A DNA stretch of 64,000 nt, from assembly GCF_000515115.1 (NCBI RefSeq), contig NZ_KI911536.1, positions 339,133-403,132 of the forward strand. The letters run 5' to 3'. A program made the position numbers and the translations under genes. The notes beneath the pieces were generated by a model. That model was not told the origin of the DNA. It saw nothing but the letters and a program-made list of their open reading frames with translations, and did no database searches. Positions 7,387-18,387 of this stretch are shown here, piece after piece (within the stretch, counting starts at the first letter, position 1; every line of letters starts with the position of its first letter). Source of the stretch: Nocardiopsis sp. CNT312. GTDB taxonomy: Bacteria; Actinomycetota; Actinomycetes; Streptosporangiales; Streptosporangiaceae.

Positions 7387-9843
7387 TCAGTGGACGGAGA
7401 CGGGGTCGTTCTCGTCTTCGTCGCGGGTGGTCTGGTCGGGGTGCTGGTGGTGGAGTGAGGCGCCCTCGACGTCGACGTCGGGCAGGAGGCGGTCCAGCCA
7501 GCGGGGCAGCCACCATGCCTGGTCGCCTGCCAGGTGCATCAGTGCGGGGATGAGGTACATGCGGACGACGAAGGCGTCGATGAGGACGCCGAAGGCCAGG
7601 GCGAAGCCGATGGGGCGGATCATGGCGGTGTGGGAGAAGATGAACCCGCCGAAGACGGAGACCATGATGATGGCGGCGGCGGTGACGACGGAGCGTCCGG
7701 CCTTGAGGCCCTGGCCGACGGCGGCGCGTGCCGGGGTGCCGTGGGCGTAGGCCTCGCGCATGCCTGAGCCGATGAAGAGCATGTAGTCCATGGCCAGGCC
7801 GAAGAGGACGCCCACGAGGATGGTGGGCAGGAAGTTCAGGATCGGGCCGGGGGTGTGGACTCCGAAGACCTCGGAGAGCCAGCCCCACTGGTAGATGGCC
7901 ACGACGCCGCCCAGGGCGGCGAAGAAGGACAGGATGAAGCCGGTGGTGGCGATGAGGGGGACGAACACCGACCGGAACACCAGGACCATGATGATCAGGG
8001 ACAGGCCGATGACCACGGCGAGGTAGGCGGGCAGGGCGTCGGCGAGCTTGTCGGAGATGTCGATCTTGCCGCTGGCCTGGCCGGCGACGGAGATGTCGAA
8101 GCCGCCGTCCAGTGGTGACATGGAGCGTAGGTGGTGGACGAGCTGTTCGGTGGAGGCGCTGGTGGGGCCTTCGGCGGGCAGGATCTGGAAGGCGGTCAGC
8201 GCCTGGTCGTCAGAGGTGCCGATGGGTGCGATGGCCACGACGTCGTCGAGGGCGTGGATCTGTTCGGCGATGTCGGCCTGGTGTTGGAGGAGTTCGGTGT
8301 CGTCTTGGGTGGGGGGCAGGTCGGCGACGAGCAGGAGCGGGCCGTTGGTTCCGGGGCCGAACTTGTCGGCGACGGTGGTGTAGGCCTGGTAGGCGCTGGT
8401 GCCGGGTTCTTCTGAGGAGCCGTCGGGGATGCCCAGGCGCAGGTCCAGGGCGGGGAGGGCCACGGCGATGAGGGCGGCAGCGGCGACCAGGACGCGCAGG
8501 AGTGCGGCCGGGGTGGACAGGGCGGGGGCGGTGGGTGCGGTGTGGTCGTCGGGGGTTGCGGCTTGGGCGCGGGTGCGTTCGCTGCGCTTGAGGATGCGGG
8601 TGCCGAGCAGGCCCAGGAGCGCGGGGGTGAGGGTGGTGGCGACCAGGACGGCGATGACGATGCACAGGGCGCCGACGGTGCCCATGAGGCCGAGGAAGGG
8701 GATGCCGGTGATGTTGAGGGCGAGCAGGGCGATGAAGACGGTGGTGCCGGCGAAGACGACGGCGTTGCCGGAGGTGCCGTTGGCCAGGGCGATGGAGGTG
8801 GGGACGTCGGTGCCGCGGAGGAGTTGGCGGCGGTGGCGGTGGACGATGAAGAGGCTGTAGTCGATGCCTACGGCCAGGCCGAGCATGATGCCTAGGACGG
8901 GGGTGACGGAGACCATCTCGACGGCGCCGGAGAGGGCGAGGGTGCCGAGGGCGCCGATGCCGACGCCGGTGAGGGCGGTGGCCAGGGGGAGGCCGGCTCC
9001 GGCGAGGGTGCCGAGCATGATGATGAGGACGGTGGCGGCGACGAGGAGGCCGATGATCTCTCCGGTGCCGATGAGGCCGCCCAGGGGGGCGCTGAGGTCG
9101 GAGGAGTAGTCGGTGTCGATGCCGTCGAGGGGTTGTTCGTCGAAGAGGTCGACGACGCTCTGCTTGGTGTCCTCGGCGACGTCGAGCATGGGGTCGGTGA
9201 AGACGACGGAGGCGACGGCGGTGGTGTCGTCGTCGGAGACGGTCTGGATCTGGGCGGCCATGTCCATGAGGGACTGGCCCAGGTCGAGTTGCTGTTCCTG
9301 GGTGTCGAGTTCTTCGAGTTGTTGCTGGAGTTCGGCCTGTTGGGCGTCGAGTTCGGCTTCGAGGTCGGGCAGGGTGCCGGCGGCTTCGGCTTGGGTGCGT
9401 TGGGTCTGGATTCCTTGGAGGCCCTGTTCGATCTGTTGGCGGCCCTGGTCGAGTTCGGTGCGGCCGGTGGCGAGTTCGTCGGCTTCGGCGGTGCGTTGGG
9501 CCTGGGTGGTGAAGGGGTCGATGGTGGTCTCGACGCCGTCGAGGTCGGCGGCCTGGGTGAGGCGGTCGCTGATGGCCTGTCGCTGTTGTTCGGTGAGGGG
9601 GGTGTCGTCGCTGGTTTGGAAGACGATGCTGGCGGTGCCTCCGGCGGCTCGGGGCATTTGTTCTTCGAGGCGTTGGGTGACCTGGGCTGTGGGTGTGCCG
9701 GGGATGGTGAAGGTGCTGGCCAGTGCGCCGGAGCCCAGGACGTAGCCGGTGGCGGCCAGGGCCAGGAGGGCGATCCACGCGGTGATGACGGTGGCGGGCC
9801 GCCGTGCGGCCCAGCGGCCGAGGCGGTAGAGCAGTGTTGCCAT
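7387..9843 (-). CDS. MMPL-family (RND) transporter
   Basis: Large inner-membrane transporter of 818 residues with the duplicated MmpL/RND layout. It has one N-terminal helix (about 15-35), then an extracellular domain containing a Glu/Gln-rich, probably coiled-coil stretch (about 120-200). A bundle of helices around 255-410 includes the GIDYSLFIVHRHR proton-relay motif. A second extracellular domain spans about 460-610, and a second bundle includes GLAMDYMLFIGSGMREA. Family members export lipids, siderophores or drugs; the substrate here is unknown. The TetR gene 28 nt upstream on the same strand probably autoregulates this two-gene operon. Confidence 0.94.
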   Translation of the reverse strand: MATLLYRLGRWAARRPATVITAWIALLALAATGYVLGSGALASTFTIPGTPTAQVTQRLEEQMPRAAGGTASIVFQTSDDTPLTEQQRQAISDRLTQAADLDGVETTIDPFTTQAQRTAEADELATGRTELDQGRQQIEQGLQGIQTQRTQAEAAGTLPDLEAELDAQQAELQQQLEELDTQEQQLDLGQSLMDMAAQIQTVSDDDTTAVASVVFTDPMLDVAEDTKQSVVDLFDEQPLDGIDTDYSSDLSAPLGGLIGTGEIIGLLVAATVLIIMLGTLAGAGLPLATALTGVGIGALGTLALSGAVEMVSVTPVLGIMLGLAVGIDYSLFIVHRHRRQLLRGTDVPTSIALANGTSGNAVVFAGTTVFIALLALNITGIPFLGLMGTVGALCIVIAVLVATTLTPALLGLLGTRILKRSERTRAQAATPDDHTAPTAPALSTPAALLRVLVAAAALIAVALPALDLRLGIPDGSSEEPGTSAYQAYTTVADKFGPGTNGPLLLVADLPPTQDDTELLQHQADIAEQIHALDDVVAIAPIGTSDDQALTAFQILPAEGPTSASTEQLVHHLRSMSPLDGGFDISVAGQASGKIDISDKLADALPAYLAVVIGLSLIIMVLVFRSVFVPLIATTGFILSFFAALGGVVAIYQWGWLSEVFGVHTPGPILNFLPTILVGVLFGLAMDYMLFIGSGMREAYAHGTPARAAVGQGLKAGRSVVTAAAIIMVSVFGGFIFSHTAMIRPIGFALAFGVLIDAFVVRMYLIPALMHLAGDQAWWLPRWLDRLLPDVDVEGASLHHQHPDQTTRDEDENDPVSVH

Positions 9844-9871
9844 GGTGGTCCTTGGTGGTGGGTGGGTGGGG

Positions 9872-10498
9872 TCAGTGGTCGAAGCCGTGGCGGAGCCGGG
9901 TGAGGAGTTGTTCGACCAGGGCGTTCCACAGGGCGCGGGAGTGGTCGGTGTCGGTGGCGCCGGTCTGGTGGGCCCAGTGGCTGTAGAGGGTGCTGACGCC
10001 GATGATCACGGTGTTGACGAGGAGTTGGGTCTCCAGGGGGTCGGGGTGGGGGCGTTGGCGGGTGATGGCGTCGGTGAGGCGTTGGCTGAGGGCGGTGAAC
10101 ACCCGTGGCATGAGGGGGGCCTGTGCGGGGGTGGCGGTGCCTTCCATGGCGCGGGTGAGGTAGGCCATGGCGGGGACGAGGTCGGTGCGGCGCAGGGCGG
10201 CGGCGAGGTCGTCGAAGGCGGTGGGGTGGTGGTCGGGGGTGTGGGCGGTCAGGGTCAGGTAGTCGGTGACCAGGGTGTCGAGGCGGTCGGCGCACACCTC
10301 GATGAGGACGTCGGATGTGGAGGGGAAATGGTTGAAGACGGTGCGGCGGGCGACGTCGGCGCGTGCGGCGAGCTGGTCGGCGGTGAAGCGGCCTGAGCCG
10401 TGTTCGTGGAGGAGGGCGGCCGCGGCGTCGATGATGGCGCGGCGGTGGCGTTCTTTGAGGGCGGTGCGGCGGTCCTCGCTGTGGGGTGGCGCGGTCAC
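9872..10498 (-). CDS. TetR-family regulator of the adjacent mmpL gene
   Basis: A 208-residue TetR-type repressor. The N-terminal HTH reads TADQLAARADVARRTVFNHF, preceded by the usual helix (RRAIIDAAAALLHEHG). The C-terminal ligand domain is diverged. It lies immediately before the mmpL gene on the same strand (28-nt gap), so it probably controls that exporter and itself. The start is GTG at 10498 with TAATGT 6 nt upstream. Together with the palindromes at 10512-10533 this suggests a leaderless, self-repressed transcript. Confidence 0.9.
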   Translation of the reverse strand: MTAPPHSEDRRTALKERHRRAIIDAAAALLHEHGSGRFTADQLAARADVARRTVFNHFPSTSDVLIEVCADRLDTLVTDYLTLTAHTPDHHPTAFDDLAAALRRTDLVPAMAYLTRAMEGTATPAQAPLMPRVFTALSQRLTDAITRQRPHPDPLETQLLVNTVIIGVSTLYSHWAHQTGATDTDHSRALWNALVEQLLTRLRHGFDH

Positions 10499-10504
10499 AT
10501 TTCG

Positions 10505-10533
10505 ACATTATGTGCATGAATGCACTGAGTGCA
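10505..10533 (-). promoter_or_regulatory. tetR-mmpL promoter with two overlapping palindromes
   Basis: GTGCAT-GA-ATGCAC (10512-10525) and TGCACT-G-AGTGCA (10521-10533) overlap by five bases. Reading the minus strand, a TAATGT (10510-10505) -10 candidate abuts the first palindrome, and the -35 region lies under the second. This is a typical position for a self-binding TetR dimer pair. Confidence 0.65.
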
Positions 10534-10887
10534 CGCGGTGGGGGATGGTGTGCGTCACAGGCGCGCCATGCTCCGCTGTGCACCGGGCCGGGACCCCCGC
10601 CTGGGCCTGGCCGCGGAAGGTGGGGGTTCTGGTGGAGCTGGTGGTGGCGCGGGGCGAGCCGGCGGCCGGGGGGCGCATGGGCGGCGACGCCGTTCGCAGT
10701 GGTGGATCCGGCTGAGCGCCTGGCCGCCCCGCGCGTTCACCCCGGCGGCGTGGGTGCGGCGCCGGTGAAGCGTTGCGACCCGCCTGCGGGGCGGCGCGGT
10801 CGGGTGCTGCCGCTGGCCGGGCGGGGGCCGCTGCCGGAGGGGTGCGGTGTGCTGTGGGTCCCGCGCCCGGTTGAAGGGGAGCCCGCC
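10534..10887. other. Intergenic stretch without a recognisable gene
   Basis: About 350 nt between the tetR promoter and the end of the UvrA-like gene. Long overlapping open frames cross it on both strands, but they are Arg/Pro/Gly-rich shadows. I see no conserved motif and no clear terminator. Confidence 0.45.
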
Positions 10888-13248
<2,361 letters not shown>

Positions 13249-13322
13249 CGTGGTCTCCGTGGTCTGGGATGCGGTTTCCGGCTCTCGGGGGGCCGCGGCG
13301 GGTGCGGCCCCCCGGTCGCGGT

Positions 13323-13733
13323 TCAGGGCCGTTGCTGGATGCGGATCAGGTTGCCGGCGGGGTCGCGGACGGCGCAGTCGCGGATGCCGTAGGGCTGGTC
13401 GGTGGGTTCCTGGACGATCTCGGTGTCGGTGGCCTGGAGTGCGTCGAAGGCGGCGTCGAGGTCGGCGGTGGCCAGGAGGAGGCTGGCGTAGGTGCCCTTG
13501 GCCATCATCTCGGCGATGGTGCGGCGTTCGGCGTCGGTGGTGCCGGGGGCGGCTCCGGCGGGTGTGAGGACGATGGAGGTGTCGGGCTGGCCCGGGGGGC
13601 CGACGGTGAGCCAGCGCATGCCGCCGTAGCCGACGTCGTTGCGGACTTCGAAGCCGAGGGTGTCGCGGTAGAAGGCCAGGGCGGTGTCGGGGTCGTCGTG
13701 GGGCAGGAAGCTGGCGTGGATGTTGATGTCCAT
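13323..13733 (-). CDS. VOC (glyoxalase/bleomycin-resistance) family protein
   Basis: A 136-residue vicinal-oxygen-chelate protein with two beta-alpha-beta-beta-beta modules (MDINIHASFLPHDDPDTALA, FYRDTLGFEV; then YASLLLATADLDAAFDALQA and a terminal DCAVRDPAGNLIRIQQ). Ends such as RDPAGNLI are typical of the family. The ATG at 13733 follows the stop of the AraC-family gene by 5 nt, so both are one operon and the regulator probably controls it. This AraC-VOC pairing recurs in actinobacteria. Substrate unknown. Confidence 0.9.
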   Translation of the reverse strand: MDINIHASFLPHDDPDTALAFYRDTLGFEVRNDVGYGGMRWLTVGPPGQPDTSIVLTPAGAAPGTTDAERRTIAEMMAKGTYASLLLATADLDAAFDALQATDTEIVQEPTDQPYGIRDCAVRDPAGNLIRIQQRP

Positions 13734-13738
13734 GGCGG

Positions 13739-14197
<459 letters not shown>

Positions 14198-14336
14198 CGT
14201 GTCACGGGGTGGGGACGGTGGGGGTGCGCTGCGGTGTGGTCGGGTTCGGGTAACGGTGGGTTTCGGGGGGCTTGCCGTGTTTGTGATGTGGTTCTGGCAC
14301 ACTCGTACGGGTCTTTCCTTCTGAAGGGGCTCCCCC

Positions 14337-15632
14337 ATGGATGTTTTCCCCCTGCCTGTGTGGTGGGTGATCGCTGCGGCCGCGGTGGCCGTCACGGCCC
14401 TGGCTGTGGCCGCGATGCGCCGGGCCGGGTCCCGTCGGCGCCCCGGTGAGGGCGGTGCGGTCCGCGGGTCGGGGGGGTCCCTGCCCGGGGGGTACGTGGT
14501 GGCCACGGCGGTGATCGCGGTGGTGGCGCTGGCGCTGATCCTGGTGGCGTTCACCATGAGCTATGCGGCGCTGTACCAGGCGGCCACGTGGCTGGAGGAT
14601 ACGCAGTTGCGGGCGATCAACGGGGGGGACCTGCGGTTCCTGTTCCCGCTCGGGATCGATGCGGTGATCGTCTACTTCCTGGCGATGGACCTTTTGATGG
14701 AGTGGCAGGGGCGGCGCCATCCGCTGAACCGGTGGGCGGCCTACACTTTGTCGGCGATCACGATCGTGTTGAACGTGTCGCAGGGTGAGGAGACGACGGC
14801 GTCGTATCTGGGGCACGCGGGCCCGCCGGTGGTGATCATCCTGATCGCCGAGGGTGTGGCGGCGTGGGTGCGGCATCTGGCTGGTTTGGCGCACGGACAG
14901 GCGGCGGACCGGATCCCGGTGGGCCGGTGGGTGGCCCATCCGGTGTCGACGGCGCGGGTGGCGCGGTTGATGCTGGGGTGGGGGATCGGTTCGTATCCGC
15001 AGGCGCTGGAGCGCGAGCAGCGCCGCCAGTTGGCCTATGCGATGCTGCGTGAGCAGTACGGGCGGGCGTGGCGGCGGCGTACGCCGCGGCATCTGCGGTG
15101 GATGCTCGACAACGGCTACGAGTTGGACACCGCCTATGAGCTGACGCGGGCGATGACGGTTTCGGCGGTGGCGATGACCGCCGACGAGGTGGCGGTGCTG
15201 TCGGGTCGGCGGCCCGCGGTGGCGGCTGAGCGGCGGTCCGAGCCGGCCGCGCCCGGGGGCGAGGGGCCCGAGCCGAGCAGGGCTCCGGTGCGCCGGGAGC
15301 CTCCCCGGCGGGTGCAGGAGCCCGCAGGGGAGGTGGAGCGGCCCCGTGAGCGTGTTCGGGAGCGGGGTGCCGCTGCCGAGGAGGCTGCGGCGGAGCAGGC
15401 GGGGCTGTCTCCGGAGGAGAAGCGCCAGAGGGTGCGCGATCTGGTGCGTGAGCGGCCCGGGATCACCGATGCCGAGTTGGCGGCCTCCATCGGTGCCTCG
15501 CGGCGCACCGCGCGCCGCTACCGGGACGAGCTGTCTGCGCAGGAGGGTGCGGGCGGCGGCGCGGATCCGGCGTCGGTGTCGGCGGTGACGAGCAGCTGGC
15601 CCAAGGTGGAGCAGCCCGTCTCCCAGCGGTGA
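14337..15632 (+). CDS. DUF2637 (SpdB-like) membrane protein with C-terminal HTH
   Basis: A 431-residue protein. Residues 1-190 have four to five transmembrane helices of the DUF2637 type (TMSYAALYQAATWLED, FLFPLGIDAVIVYFLAMD, AAYTLSAITIVLNV, PPVVIILIAEG). A cytoplasmic region follows with RRTPRHLRWMLDNGYELD, a charged Arg/Glu/Pro linker (about 290-360), and a C-terminal winged-HTH-like segment (ERPGITDAELAASIGASRRT). DUF2637 proteins include plasmid-spread (Spd) proteins of actinomycete conjugative elements, but stand-alone chromosomal copies are common. GAAGGGG precedes the ATG. No other transfer gene is near. Confidence 0.88.
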   Translation: MDVFPLPVWWVIAAAAVAVTALAVAAMRRAGSRRRPGEGGAVRGSGGSLPGGYVVATAVIAVVALALILVAFTMSYAALYQAATWLEDTQLRAINGGDLRFLFPLGIDAVIVYFLAMDLLMEWQGRRHPLNRWAAYTLSAITIVLNVSQGEETTASYLGHAGPPVVIILIAEGVAAWVRHLAGLAHGQAADRIPVGRWVAHPVSTARVARLMLGWGIGSYPQALEREQRRQLAYAMLREQYGRAWRRRTPRHLRWMLDNGYELDTAYELTRAMTVSAVAMTADEVAVLSGRRPAVAAERRSEPAAPGGEGPEPSRAPVRREPPRRVQEPAGEVERPRERVRERGAAAEEAAAEQAGLSPEEKRQRVRDLVRERPGITDAELAASIGASRRTARRYRDELSAQEGAGGGADPASVSAVTSSWPKVEQPVSQR

Positions 15633-15643
15633 GCGGCCGGGCT

Positions 15644-16006
15644 CTACTCCTGGGTGTCGAAGCGGGTGCGGGCGCGTTCGATGGCGCTGCGGTGGCGGGC
15701 GCTCCAGCGCAGGAGTTCCTCCACGGGTGCGCGCAGGGTCTTGCCCAGGGGTGTGATGGCGTATTCGACCGCCACGGGGCGGGTGTGGACGATGGTGCGT
15801 TCGACGATGCCGTTGCGTTCGAGGCGGCGCAGTGTGGTGGTGAGGGATTTCTGTGTGACGGCGGGGATGGCGCGGCGCAGCTGGTTGAAGCGGCAGGGGT
15901 TCTCGCACAGGCGGTTGAGGACCTCCATGGACCATGTGTCGAGGATGTGGGCGAGGAGTTCGCGGTGCTCGGCGGTGATGTGCAGCGGTGGGGTGGTATC
16001 GGTCAT
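15644..16006 (-). CDS. HxlR-family transcriptional regulator
   Basis: A 120-residue winged-HTH regulator of the HxlR type. The core reads DTWSMEVLNRLCENPCRFNQ, with LRRAIPAVTQKSLTTTLRRL as recognition helices and VEYAITPLGKTLRAPVEELL as wing and dimer helix. The Cys pair LCENPC in the N-terminal part resembles redox- or aldehyde-sensing members, but a sensor role is inference. It is divergent from the RidA gene and probably controls it through the GATAC repeats at 16036-16058. Confidence 0.92.
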   Translation of the reverse strand: MTDTTPPLHITAEHRELLAHILDTWSMEVLNRLCENPCRFNQLRRAIPAVTQKSLTTTLRRLERNGIVERTIVHTRPVAVEYAITPLGKTLRAPVEELLRWSARHRSAIERARTRFDTQE

Positions 16007-16035
16007 GACACCTGGTTCCGTTGAAGTGACTTTCG

Positions 16036-16058
16036 GATACAAGGTATCAAAGGGATAC
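16036..16058. promoter_or_regulatory. GATAC/GTATC operator repeats between hxlR and ridA-like genes
   Basis: Three half-sites alternate in orientation: GATAC (16036-16040), 3 nt, GTATC (16044-16048), 5 nt, GATAC (16054-16058). They lie in the AT-richer divergent intergenic region, where an HxlR dimer would bind. Confidence 0.55.
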
Positions 16059-16087
16059 TTGTAAGCGAAGGTTCGAAGGAGCTGGTG

Positions 16088-16477
16088 ATGGCTGTTCGAC
16101 TGCTCTCCCCCGAGGGCATGGCCCACCCCGTCCCCTACCACCACGTGGCGGTCGGCACGGGCACCCGGCAGGTGCACGTCAGCGGCCAGGTCGGCGGGGC
16201 CGACGGCGGCCTGGCCGCTCAGACGGCCCAGGCGCTGCGCAACACCGCCAGAGGTCTGGCGGGGGCCGGCGCGGGTATGGCCGACGTGGTGCGCCTGACG
16301 TTCTACGTCGTGGGGTGGCGGCCCGAGCAGATGGCGGCGTTCATGGACGGTGTCGAGCGGGCCGCCGGGGAATTGGGGATGCCGCGCCCGATGCCCCCGG
16401 CGTCGCTGATCGGGGTGGAGTCCCTCTTCGAGCCCGGTGTCCTGGTGGAGGTGGAGGCGACCGCCGTCCTGGACTGA
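16088..16477 (+). CDS. RidA (YjgF/UK114) family protein
   Basis: A 129-residue RidA-type protein. Family members hydrolyse reactive enamine/imine intermediates. Conserved parts include VHVSGQVGGADGGLAAQTAQ with the ALRNTARGL helix, DVVRLTFYVVG, and a C-terminal PPASLIGVESLFEPGVLVEV strand. The canonical Arg of RidA proper (near the RA-AVE motif) is not obvious, so it may belong to a non-deaminase subgroup. GAAGGA sits 7-8 nt before the ATG. Divergent from the HxlR regulator; a terminator follows. Confidence 0.9.
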   Translation: MAVRLLSPEGMAHPVPYHHVAVGTGTRQVHVSGQVGGADGGLAAQTAQALRNTARGLAGAGAGMADVVRLTFYVVGWRPEQMAAFMDGVERAAGELGMPRPMPPASLIGVESLFEPGVLVEVEATAVLD

Positions 16478-16500
16478 TCACGGCGGTGGCGGGAATGTGG

Positions 16501-16530
16501 GGGGGGCGGGCCGTGAACGGCCCGCCCCCC
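16501..16530 (+). terminator. Terminator after the RidA-family gene
   Basis: Perfect 12-bp stem GGGGGGCGGGCC, loop GTGAAC, GGCCCGCCCCCC, starting 24 nt after the stop codon and directly before the ribosome site of the next gene. Confidence 0.8.
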
Positions 16531-16548
16531 ACTGGAAGGAGAGCCTCT

Positions 16549-17372
16549 GTGTGCGCCCCTGCGGAAGGGCAGCCCCTGGTCGGTGACGGTGTCACCCCGG
16601 GCATCGTGCGGGTGGGCGCCACCGTGCGGCGCCCGGTGCGGCCCTTCACCGCCACGGTCCACGCCTACCTCGCCCACCTGCACCGGTCGGGGTTCACCGC
16701 CGCTCCGGTCCCGCTGGGGACCGACGGCCGGGGCCGGGAGGTGCTCACCTACGTGAGCGGCGACGTGCCCCGCGAGCCGCTGCCCGAGGCTGCGGCCGGG
16801 GAGGACGTCCTGGCCGCCCTGGCCCGCCTGGTGCGGCGTCTGCACGAGGCGAGCCAGGGCTGGGCCGCGCCGGCGGACGCGGTCTGGGGCTCTCTTCCCG
16901 GATCGTCGGCCGGTGTCCTGGATCCGCTCGGCCGAGGCCCTGAGCTGGTCGGCCGCCGCGACTACTGCCCGGGCAACGTCGTCTTCCGCCGCGGCCTGCC
17001 CGCCGCCCTGATCGACTTCGACCTGGCCCGGCCCACCACGCGCCTGGCCGAGATCGCCAACGCCCTGTACTGGTGGGTGCCTTTGCTGGACCCGCGCGAC
17101 CGCGCACCGGCCTTCGTCGGCCTGGACGCGGCCCGCCGGGTCGCGGTGTTCGCCGACGCCTACGGCATGGACGGGGGCCAGCGCGCGGACCTGGTGCCGA
17201 TGGCGGTGGCGATGATCGACCGCTTCCATGCGGGGCCCGTGCCGCCGCGGGCCGCGACCCGGTGTTTCGCCGCCTGTGGGAGGAGGGTGTCAGAGACCGC
17301 ATGCCCCGGGCCCGGGCGTGGATCGCGCGGGAGGGCCCGGCGATCGCCGGGCGGCTGGCCGACCGCCGCTAG
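16549..17372 (+). pseudogene. Aminoglycoside-phosphotransferase-like protein, C-terminal frameshift
   Basis: Kinase-fold protein of the APH family. The N-terminal lobe (PGIVRVGATVRRPVRPF, VHAYLAHLHRSGF) and catalytic loop (RRDYCPGNVVFR) are readable, as is the metal site (ALIDFDLARPTTRLAEIA). In family members the position before Asp is usually His; here it is Arg. Near 17255 the frame is lost: the natural tail (DPVFRRLWEEGVRDRM, ARAWIAREGPAIAGRLADRR, stop at 17372) continues one frame away. The original frame runs on to 17538 as Gly/Arg-rich nonsense. A one-base loss or a sequencing error explains this. GTG start with GGAAGGAG 7 nt upstream. Confidence 0.7.
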
Positions 17373-17544
17373 CGTTCTGGCGCGGCCCCTGGGCGGCGGT
17401 TGCGCTGTGGTAACGAGCCTGGGGTGCTTCGTCGCGGCGGCCACCGGCTCGGACCGGGAAAGCCGCGTGTTCGTCGCCGTTGGGCCATACCGTCGGTGTC
17501 GGTGCCGGGGAGTCCGGCCGCCCCGGAAGGAGATGTGAGCACAC

Positions 17545-17985
17545 ATGGCGATTCAGCGGATGGACAACGTCCTCATCGTGGTCGAGGACCTGGACGCCGC
17601 CATCGCGTTCTTCGTCGAGCTCGGGATGGAGCTGGAGGGCAGGGCGCCGGTGGAGGGGCCCTGGGTGGAGCGCGTCATCGGGGTGGAGGGGGTGCGGCAG
17701 GAGATCGCGATGCTGTGCACTCCTGACGGCCACGGCCGGGTGGAGCTGGCGATGTTCCACGAGCCCGAGGCGGTGGCCGCGGAGCCCGGGGAGGCCCCGG
17801 CCAACACGCTGGGGCTGCGCCGGATCATGTTCGCCGTCGACGACGTCGAGGACACCGTGGCTCGCCTGCGCCCCCATGGCGCGCGGCTCGTCGGCGGGGT
17901 GGAGCAGTACGGGGGCGTCTACCGGCTCTGCTATGTCCGTGGTCCCGAGGGGATCATCGTCGGGCTCTACGAGCAGGTCGGCTGA
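17545..17985 (+). CDS. VOC (glyoxalase) family protein
   Basis: A 146-residue vicinal-oxygen-chelate protein: IQRMDNVLIVVEDLDAAIAF with FVELGMELEG, a central strand LCTPDGHGRVELAMFHEP, and a second module RRIMFAVDDVEDTVARLRPH ending VRGPEGIIVGLYEQVG. The metal-ligand pattern (His/Glu) is partly visible (MDN at the first position; GLYEQ with Glu at the last). GGAAGGAG lies about 13 nt before the ATG. It follows the frameshifted kinase and precedes an AT-rich palindrome cluster. Substrate unknown. Confidence 0.9.
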   Translation: MAIQRMDNVLIVVEDLDAAIAFFVELGMELEGRAPVEGPWVERVIGVEGVRQEIAMLCTPDGHGRVELAMFHEPEAVAAEPGEAPANTLGLRRIMFAVDDVEDTVARLRPHGARLVGGVEQYGGVYRLCYVRGPEGIIVGLYEQVG

Positions 17986-18078
17986 GGGGCTCTCGTCCCT
18001 CCCCGCCGCGGAGACCTTCAGTACAGCCCTCGCTGTATCCGTCTCGTTTTCGGTGGTCCGGGGAGGGGTGCGGTCAGT

Positions 18079-18241
18079 GCGCCAACGAAATGCGGGTGCC
18101 GCACGCCTCTTATGTATCAGTACATGTTGTAACACCTTATAAGGCCCGCTTATCGGAGGCCAGAAACCCGCACCCCTGGAGGGTATTTGCGTTGGCGCTT
18201 GCCTTGTTTCGTTATTAAGTAACGTTACAAACTAAACGAAA
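18079..18241. repeat. AT-rich cluster of inverted repeats in a convergent intergenic region
   Basis: The 402-nt gap 17986-18387 holds a conspicuous AT-rich island. Outer arms GCGCCAACG (18079-18087, followed by AAAT) and CGTTGGCGC (18190-18198, preceded by ATTTG) are inverted about 100 bp apart. Between them lie ATGTA-TCAG-TACAT (18112-18125) and the perfect palindrome CCTTATAAGG (18135-18144). Beyond them lie GTAACGTTAC (18219-18228) and TTTCGTT/AACGAAA arms (18207-18213, 18235-18241). Flanking genes converge, so no promoter is needed here. It could be a miniature mobile element, a recombination or partition site, or a cluster of protein-binding sites. Confidence 0.6.
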
Positions 18242-18387
18242 TTAAGGGAGCACCGCGGCCCTGCGAACGAACGCGCACCGGGGCCGCGGCCAAAGCGGAC
18301 CGTGATCCGCGAAAGCCCGATCCGTGGCCTGCGGTGCCCTTCTCCCGAGGGGCGCGGTGCGGTGCTGAAGGGAACCGGGCTGGTCCG

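Noticed and set aside
10496..10515. Possible dif site (CATTATGT resembles an XerD arm)
   Set aside because: Only eight bases agree and the XerC half does not match; the sequence is better explained as the tetR promoter and operator.
18105..18145. dif-like sequence in the AT-rich palindrome cluster
   Set aside because: It has palindromic AT-rich character but no convincing 11-6-11 Xer layout; left as an unexplained repeat cluster.
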